Origin: Acidimicrobiales bacterium | GTDB lineage: Bacteria; Actinomycetota; Acidimicrobiia; Acidimicrobiales; Aldehydirespiratoraceae | NCBI GenBank assembly: GCA_041394245.1 | Contig: JAWKIR010000002.1 | Location: 682,001-746,000, forward strand | Length of the DNA stretch: 64,000 nucleotides | Reading direction: 5' to 3' | Shown here: positions 59,250 through 64,000 of the stretch, piece after piece | Numbering within the stretch: position 1 is the stretch's first letter | Layout of the letters: each line of letters opens with the position of its first letter | The notes under the pieces: generated by a model | The model's database searches: none | The model's input: only the letters and a program-made list of their open reading frames with translations | Told to the model about the DNA's origin: nothing | Position numbers and translations under genes: made by a program

Positions 59250-60712
59250 GCGGGACCGAACACTTCGACGTGCTGATCGTGGGGGCCGGGATCTCCGGGG
59301 TCGGCGGCGCCTACCACCTGCGTGACCAACGCCCCGACACTTCATTCGTCGTGCTCGAGTCGAAGAACACCTTCGGGGGCACGTGGGAAACCCACCGGTA
59401 CCCGGGCATCCGTTCCGACAGCGATCTCTACACCTTCGGCTATCGGTTCAAGCCCTGGACCGGCGCTCCGATCGCGACGGCCGACGAGATCCTTCGCTAC
59501 ATGTCAGAGGTCATCGAGGACAACGACCTCGATCGCCACATCCGCTACGGCCACACCATCTCGTCCGCCGTCTGGTCGACAGAGGATCGGCGTTGGACCA
59601 TCACCGCCACCGGTCCGGACGGCGCGACGGTGGAGATCACCGCCGGATTCCTCTGGATGTGTCAGGGCTACTACCGCCACGCCGAGGGCTACACGCCCGA
59701 ATGGCCGGGCATGGACCGCTTCGCCGGCCGGATCGTGCATCCCCAGACCTGGCCCGAAGACCTCGACTACCGGGGCAAGCGGGTGGTCGTCATCGGTTCC
59801 GGGGCGACCGCGGCGACGGTCGTCCCCGCGATGGCCGACGACGTCGAGCACATCACGATGCTCCAGCGCTCGCCCACCTTCTTCATCACCGGCCGGAACT
59901 CGAACGAGGTGGCCGACATGCTGCGCGGGCTCGACATCCCCGACGAGTGGACCCACGAGATCGTGCGCCGCAAGATCCTGCAGGACCAGGAGGCACTCAC
60001 GGTTGCGGCGAAGGACCATCCCGAGTTCGTGCGGGCGGAACTCCTCAACGCGATCCGCGGTGTTTTCGGCGACGACTACGACGTCGACACCCACTTCAAC
60101 CCCCGATATCGGCCATGGCAGCAGCGCCTCGCGTTCGTCCCCGACGCCGACCTCTTCGAGGGGATCAAGGCCGGAAAGGCATCGGTCGTCACCGACGAGA
60201 TCGAGACGTTCACCGAGACCGGCATCGCGCTGAAGTCCGGCGTCGAACTCGAGGCCGACATCATCGTGACGGCGACCGGATTCTCGCTCAGCGTCCTCGG
60301 CGACATCGAGTTCACGATCGACGGGGAACCCCTCGACTTCGCCTCGACGGTCACCTACCTGGGCGCCATGTTCACCGGCGTTCCGAACATGGCGTGGGTG
60401 TTCGGCTACTTCCGCGCCAGCTGGACGCTCCGCGCCGACCTGCTGGCCGATCTCGTGTGTCGTCTCCTCGCCGAGATGGAGGCGCGCGGCGCCACGATGG
60501 TCGTGCCGCGCCTGCGACCCGACGAGACCGACATGGCCCTTCGCCCCTGGGTCGAGCCCGACGACTTCAACCCCGGCTACCTGACCCGGTCGATGCACCT
60601 CATGCCGAAGCAGGGCGACCACCAACCCTGGATCCACACACAGGACTACTGGATCGACAAGGACCTGCTGCCGTCGATCGACCTGGGCGACGGTGCGCTC
60701 GTCTTCGATTGA
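59246..60712 (+). CDS. EthA-like flavin-containing monooxygenase
   Basis: A 488-residue protein close in pattern to mycobacterial EthA: HFDVLIVGAGISGVGGAYHL, GGTWETHRYPGIRSDSDLYT, GRIVHPQTWPEDLDYRGKRVVVIGSGATAATVVPAM, YRPWQQRLAFVPDADLF. EthA-type enzymes are Baeyer-Villiger monooxygenases. The ATG overlaps the previous gene's stop (ATGA). Two oxygenases in a row, with a class II aldolase and crotonase just after, suggest ring oxygenation and chain shortening. Confidence 0.9.
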   Translation: MSGTEHFDVLIVGAGISGVGGAYHLRDQRPDTSFVVLESKNTFGGTWETHRYPGIRSDSDLYTFGYRFKPWTGAPIATADEILRYMSEVIEDNDLDRHIRYGHTISSAVWSTEDRRWTITATGPDGATVEITAGFLWMCQGYYRHAEGYTPEWPGMDRFAGRIVHPQTWPEDLDYRGKRVVVIGSGATAATVVPAMADDVEHITMLQRSPTFFITGRNSNEVADMLRGLDIPDEWTHEIVRRKILQDQEALTVAAKDHPEFVRAELLNAIRGVFGDDYDVDTHFNPRYRPWQQRLAFVPDADLFEGIKAGKASVVTDEIETFTETGIALKSGVELEADIIVTATGFSLSVLGDIEFTIDGEPLDFASTVTYLGAMFTGVPNMAWVFGYFRASWTLRADLLADLVCRLLAEMEARGATMVVPRLRPDETDMALRPWVEPDDFNPGYLTRSMHLMPKQGDHQPWIHTQDYWIDKDLLPSIDLGDGALVFD

Positions 60713-60752
60713 GCGCTTCCGTGTGGCGCGCAGCGACGGCTACCGTGTCGCC

Positions 60753-61565
60753 ATGACCGATCTGCAGAGCCGTCCCGACGCCGGAGGATTCGTACCCGAG
60801 TTCAAGGATGTGAGCTTCCCCTTCCCCTCCACCCGCGACACCATCGAAGAGGAGCGGCTCTACCGCAAGCAGCGGCTCGCCGGCGGCCTGCGGATCCTCG
60901 GCCGGCTCCGTCTGGCCGAAGGCGTCGCCGGTCACGTGACCGTGCGCGACCCCGAGCACCTCGACCACTTCTGGGTCAATCCGTTCGGCAAGAACTTCAA
61001 GTACATGACGGTGAGTGACCTCATCTGTGTGAACCACCAGGGCCAGGTCGTCATCGGTGATCGGCCGGTCAACACCGCAGCGTTCGCCATCCACTCGGGC
61101 CTGCACGGCGCGCGCGACGACGTGATCGCTGCCGCCCACTGCCATTCGATGTACGGCCGGACCTTCTCCTCGCTGGGCAAGCCGCTGCGGATGCTCACCC
61201 AGGACCACACGATGTTCTACAACGACGTCGCCCTGCACGCCGACGGCGGGGGAGCGGTGGTCCTCGACCCGGCCGACGGGGCCAAGATGGCCGAATCGCT
61301 CGGAGACAAGAAGGCGCTGATCCACCAGAACCACGGTCTGGTCACGGTCGGCGGATCGGTCGATGCCGCCATCTGGTGGTTCGTCGCTCTCGAACGCTGT
61401 TGCCAGACCCAACTCGTGGCCGAGGCCGCCGGCGACCCGATCGACATCTCGGACGAGCTGGCGCAGGCCGGGTTCGAGCAGCAGGGCAACGACTTCGCCG
61501 GCTGGTTCCAGTTCCAGCCCTGGTGGGAAGAGCTCTTGCGCGAGGAACCGGACTTCCTCGACTGA
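60753..61565 (+). CDS. Class II aldolase/adducin family protein
   Basis: A 270-residue protein from ATG 60753. Zinc ligands are in AAHCHSMYGRTFSSLG (His-x-His) and the later HQNHGLVTVGG (His). Asp and Glu are in the usual places. VNPFGKNFKYMTVSDLICVN near the start is the family's phosphate/substrate region. Such enzymes cleave aldols or decarboxylate. It lies 41 bases after the EthA-like gene and ahead of the crotonase. Confidence 0.87.
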   Translation: MTDLQSRPDAGGFVPEFKDVSFPFPSTRDTIEEERLYRKQRLAGGLRILGRLRLAEGVAGHVTVRDPEHLDHFWVNPFGKNFKYMTVSDLICVNHQGQVVIGDRPVNTAAFAIHSGLHGARDDVIAAAHCHSMYGRTFSSLGKPLRMLTQDHTMFYNDVALHADGGGAVVLDPADGAKMAESLGDKKALIHQNHGLVTVGGSVDAAIWWFVALERCCQTQLVAEAAGDPIDISDELAQAGFEQQGNDFAGWFQFQPWWEELLREEPDFLD

Positions 61566-61566
61566 G

Positions 61567-62232
61567 GTGACGATCGACGTCTCGACCGTCCGGGGCGTCG
61601 GCTGGCTCGTCTTCGATCGGCCCGACGCGGGCAACGCCATCGACGCGCAGATGTTCGTCGATCTGGAGAGCGCATGGACCCGGCTCGAGGCCGACCCCGG
61701 TGTTCGCGTCATCGTCAACACGGGCAACGGTCCCGCCTTCCAGACCGGGCTCGACGTCGTGCAACTGGCCCGCGACAAGGATGCGCTGCGGGCGAGTTCC
61801 CGCCAGACCCGAGACTTCGAGCTGCGGATGACGGGCTGGCACTGTGGCGTCACCAAGCCGATCATCGCGGCCGTCAACGGCACGTGCGCAGGAGGCGGGC
61901 TCCACTTCGTGGCCGATGCCGACATCGTCATCGCGAGCAGCGAAGCCACCTTTCTCGACCCACACGTGTCGGTCGGCCAGGTGTCGGCCTTCGAGACGAT
62001 CGGCCTGCTGAAGAAGGCGCCCATGGAGGCCGTGACCCGGATGGCGTTGATGGGCCGACACGAACGAATCGACGCACGACGGGCGCGCCAGCTCGGGATC
62101 GTCGGAGAGGTCGTCGAGCCAGCGGCCCTGCGGGATCGGGCCCAGGAGTTGGCCGAGGTGATCGCCGGCAGCGATCCCGAGTCCCTCGCGAGGGCCAAGG
62201 CCGCGGCCTGGACTGCGCTCGAACACCCCTGA
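61567..62232 (+). CDS. Enoyl-CoA hydratase/isomerase family protein with altered active site
   Basis: A 221-residue crotonase-fold protein from GTG 61567, two bases after the previous stop: GVGWLVFDRPDAGNAIDAQM, NTGNGPAFQTGLD (oxyanion hole), NGTCAGGGLHFVADADIVIA. The first catalytic Glu (expected at GGGLE) is His here, and the second Glu is not obvious. The product may therefore be an isomerase, a dehalogenase or another crotonase rather than a hydratase. It is co-transcribed with the aldolase gene. Confidence 0.82.
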   Translation: MTIDVSTVRGVGWLVFDRPDAGNAIDAQMFVDLESAWTRLEADPGVRVIVNTGNGPAFQTGLDVVQLARDKDALRASSRQTRDFELRMTGWHCGVTKPIIAAVNGTCAGGGLHFVADADIVIASSEATFLDPHVSVGQVSAFETIGLLKKAPMEAVTRMALMGRHERIDARRARQLGIVGEVVEPAALRDRAQELAEVIAGSDPESLARAKAAAWTALEHP

Positions 62233-62241
62233 CATCGAGGG

Positions 62242-63438
62242 TCAGGTCGGGATGTCCTTCCACGGGATCGCCTTGTCGACGCGAGGCTCCCCCGGGAGGC
62301 CGAGCACCCGCTCGCCGAGGATGTTGCGCATGATGTCGGACGTGCCACCCTCGATGGTGTTCGCCTGGCTGCGCAGGAACGACTTCGAGATCGAGTGGGC
62401 GCCACGCCCGAGACCTTCCTCGCGGCTGAGCGGATAGCCCGGTTCGTGCATCATGCCGTCGGCGCCGAGCAGATCCATGCAGGCGATCCAGATGCGCTGG
62501 TTCAGCTCGGCACTGGCGAGCTTGCCGACCGAGCCCTCCGGTCCGGGGTTGCCCACGGTGGCGTTGGAACGGGCGCGCAACGTCGTGAGCCGTCCGACCT
62601 CGGCTTCGATCCAGAGCCGGCTGACCCGGTCACGCATGACGGCGCGCTCCGCTGTGGGGAGATCGCCGCCGCGCTGTTGCCAGAGGTCCACGAGGGTCGC
62701 GATGTTGCCCGAACCGCGCGGCGAAGTGCTGCCGCCGAGTGCAACACGCTCGTTCATCAACGTGGTCGTCGCGACCCGCCACCCGTCGCCGACCTCACCG
62801 AGCAGGTCCGAGTGGGGGATGCGCACATCGGTGAAGAAGACCTCGTTGAACTCGGCGTCGCCGGTGATCTGGTACAGCGGCCGGATCTCGACGCCGGGGG
62901 CGTGCATGTCGAGGATGAAGTACGACAGGCCCTTGTGCTTCGGCTGGTCGGGATCGGTTCGGACGAGCAGCATGCCGTAGCGGGAGATGTGGGCGACGCT
63001 GGTCCACACCTTCTGGCCGTTCACCACCCATTCGTCGCCGTCGCGGACCGCCCGGCTGGAGAGGCCGGCGACGTCGGAGCCGTGGCTCGGCTCGGAGAAC
63101 ATCTGGCACCACCAGTCCTCGCCGGTGAAGATGCGCTTCAGGTACTTCTCGTGGTGCGCTTCGGACCCGTAGGTGAGGACCGTCGGAAGCCCCATGCCGA
63201 TGCCGATCGTGTTGACCGCCAGCGGGTGGAAGGCCCGGCCGGCGCCACGGATCGTCTCCTCGACGGCACCCTGGAGTTTCGGCGAGAGGCCGAGACCTCC
63301 CTTTCCCTCGGGGAACTGCACCATCGCCAGCCCGGCATCCCACAGCGCGCCGCGGAAGGTGACTTCGTCAGCGTCGACGCCGACGTCGTCGATCACGGCC
63401 TGGGTGCGGTCCCGGATGTCCTGCTCGCTCAGCGTCAT
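62242..63438 (-). CDS. Acyl-CoA dehydrogenase
   Basis: A 398-residue flavoprotein from ATG 63438. It shows the full ACAD layout: an N-terminal helical half (FPEGKGGLGLSPKLQ), FAD/substrate region WCQMFSEPSHGSDVAGLS and GQKVWTSVAHIS, the middle beta part VFFTDVRIPHSDLLGEVGDGW, and a C-terminal bundle with IWIACMDLLGADGMM and NTIEGGTSDIMRNILGERVLGLPGEPR near the end. It makes an enoyl-CoA. It is convergent with the crotonase gene (10 bases between stops) and is on the opposite strand. Confidence 0.9.
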   Translation of the reverse strand: MTLSEQDIRDRTQAVIDDVGVDADEVTFRGALWDAGLAMVQFPEGKGGLGLSPKLQGAVEETIRGAGRAFHPLAVNTIGIGMGLPTVLTYGSEAHHEKYLKRIFTGEDWWCQMFSEPSHGSDVAGLSSRAVRDGDEWVVNGQKVWTSVAHISRYGMLLVRTDPDQPKHKGLSYFILDMHAPGVEIRPLYQITGDAEFNEVFFTDVRIPHSDLLGEVGDGWRVATTTLMNERVALGGSTSPRGSGNIATLVDLWQQRGGDLPTAERAVMRDRVSRLWIEAEVGRLTTLRARSNATVGNPGPEGSVGKLASAELNQRIWIACMDLLGADGMMHEPGYPLSREEGLGRGAHSISKSFLRSQANTIEGGTSDIMRNILGERVLGLPGEPRVDKAIPWKDIPT

Positions 63439-63497
63439 GGCGCGGACAGTAGCGAAGGAGCCCCTCGCCGGGCACATCCGGTTGCGCCCCAGGTGGC

Positions 63498-63743
63498 CTA
63501 CTCGCGGGGGTCGTCGATCACGACCGCAGCAAGGCCGGGCAACTCGGCCCGCATCATGTCGAGGGCCACCGTCTCGAGGAACCGGCGGGGCATGACGCAC
63601 TCTGCACAGGACGCGGTCTCGAGCACGAGCGTGAGCCGGACGGCATCGTCGGATGTCGAGGCGACGACGATGTCGCCGCCGTCGGCCGCGACCAGCTCCC
63701 GTACACCGGCGAGCGCCGCCTCGGCGCGTGCGTGGTCGATCAT
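63498..63743 (-). CDS. NifU C-terminal-like small protein
   Basis: An 81-residue protein: LAGVRELVAADGGDIVVASTSDDAVRLTLVLETASCAECVMPRRFLETV. This resembles the NifU/Nfu scaffold fold, whose ADGGDI and CxxC (here CAEC) bind an Fe-S cluster. The usual Cys-x2-Cys is present but shifted, and the C-terminal helix is shorter. It may serve Fe-S assembly for the redox enzymes here, or be a relative with another task. Its start overlaps the stop of the SDR gene upstream by four bases (63740-63743). Confidence 0.7.
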   Translation of the reverse strand: MIDHARAEAALAGVRELVAADGGDIVVASTSDDAVRLTLVLETASCAECVMPRRFLETVALDMMRAELPGLAAVVIDDPRE

Positions 63744-64000
63744 CGGGCGTTGGCCCCCTTCAGTTCGCCGGTGAGTCCCTCGTCGTTGGCCGGACGGCTG
63801 CGGGAAAGGAAAGCCCCGGCGTCGGCGAGGATGAACTGTCCGGTGATGCAGCGGGCGAGATCGCTCGTGAGGAAGGTCGCGAGCCGGGCCAGCTCGTCGT
63901 GCTCGACCCCCCGACGCAACGGCGTCGACCGGGCGATCTGCTCCATCCGCTCCTCGGTGAACGCCGCAGCCACCGTCTCGGTGAGGGTCGTACCGGGGGC
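63740..64000 (-). CDS. SDR family protein, C-terminal part (runs off the window)
   Basis: The frame is open to the window edge. The visible 86 residues (APGTTLTETVAAAFTEERMEQIARSTPLRR, then LARLATFLTSDLARCITGQFILADAGA) are the end of a classical SDR, from the PG motif after the catalytic Tyr to the cofactor-face tail. The N-terminal part, with the Rossmann motif and Tyr-Lys, lies beyond the window. It overlaps the NifU-like gene by four bases. Confidence 0.85.
   Translation of the reverse strand, partial: APGTTLTETVAAAFTEERMEQIARSTPLRRGVEHDELARLATFLTSDLARCITGQFILADAGAFLSRSRPANDEGLTGELKGANAR

Noticed and set aside
60600..62405. A 601-codon minus-strand open frame opposite the aldolase and crotonase
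   Set aside because: Shadow of the plus-strand genes with their motifs intact; its translation has no domain.

Overview
The window is high-GC, gene-dense DNA with mostly short intergenic gaps, many 1-8 base stop/start overlaps and frequent GTG (occasionally TTG) starts. Together with lipoproteins carrying Cys lipoboxes, a mycothiol-type DinB/MDMPI protein, an F420-type flavin/pyridoxamine-oxidase-fold protein, MalT-like LuxR regulators and many acyl-CoA enzymes, this points to a free-living actinobacterium. The style of the catabolic genes would fit the class Acidimicrobiia, but that rank is inference. I saw no rRNA, tRNA, CRISPR array, insertion sequence or phage gene. The genes at both window ends run close to or past the edge.

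Layout. 0.1-4.7 kb: minus-strand run of an S41 protease lipoprotein, a membrane M23 peptidase, a small unclear protein, and a TetR regulator coupled to a short-chain dehydrogenase. 4.8-9.3 kb: a MalT-like LuxR regulator flanked by two copies of one palindromic site, with a divergent small protein, a DUF4386-like membrane protein and a lipoprotein. 9.3-16.7 kb: three redox/regulator pairs (XRE-cupin with a flavoprotein-methyltransferase fusion; TetR with a quinone-reductase-like dehydrogenase; AraC with a zinc alcohol dehydrogenase), each with a divergent promoter, then an SDR. 17-30.4 kb: mainly housekeeping and membrane functions, including a molybdopterin oxidoreductase, a PRMT-like methyltransferase, a TIR-membrane-Septum_form fusion, a sigma factor fused to a zinc-finger anti-sigma domain, a Fur-family regulator, a baeRF protein and a dodecin.

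30.4-36.2 kb: an APC permease with a DUF5661 tail, then a divergent zinc-type ABC transporter (ATPase on minus; binding protein and permease on plus) whose shared promoter carries two Fur/Zur-like boxes, and a YibE/F membrane protein with a His-rich N-terminus. 36.2-42.4 kb: a TPR regulator, a cupin and DinB pair behind a perfect palindrome, an HD-domain protein, two overlapping PPK2 polyphosphate kinases and a lipoprotein.

42.5-64 kb is a catabolic region: thiolase, epoxide-hydrolase-like protein, alpha/beta hydrolase, acyl-CoA synthetase, nitroreductase, a four-gene operon (PEP mutase/ICL family, VOC, CMD, acyl-CoA-dehydrogenase fold), a divergent ThDP enzyme plus alpha-L-rhamnosidase-like hydrolase, a ZIP transporter, two consecutive Baeyer-Villiger/EthA-type monooxygenases, class II aldolase, crotonase, acyl-CoA dehydrogenase, a NifU-like domain and an SDR. 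The gene set reads as uptake-independent breakdown of a cyclic or terpenoid/glycosidic carbon source through ring-oxygenation and beta-oxidation-like steps. The substrate cannot be read from sequence.
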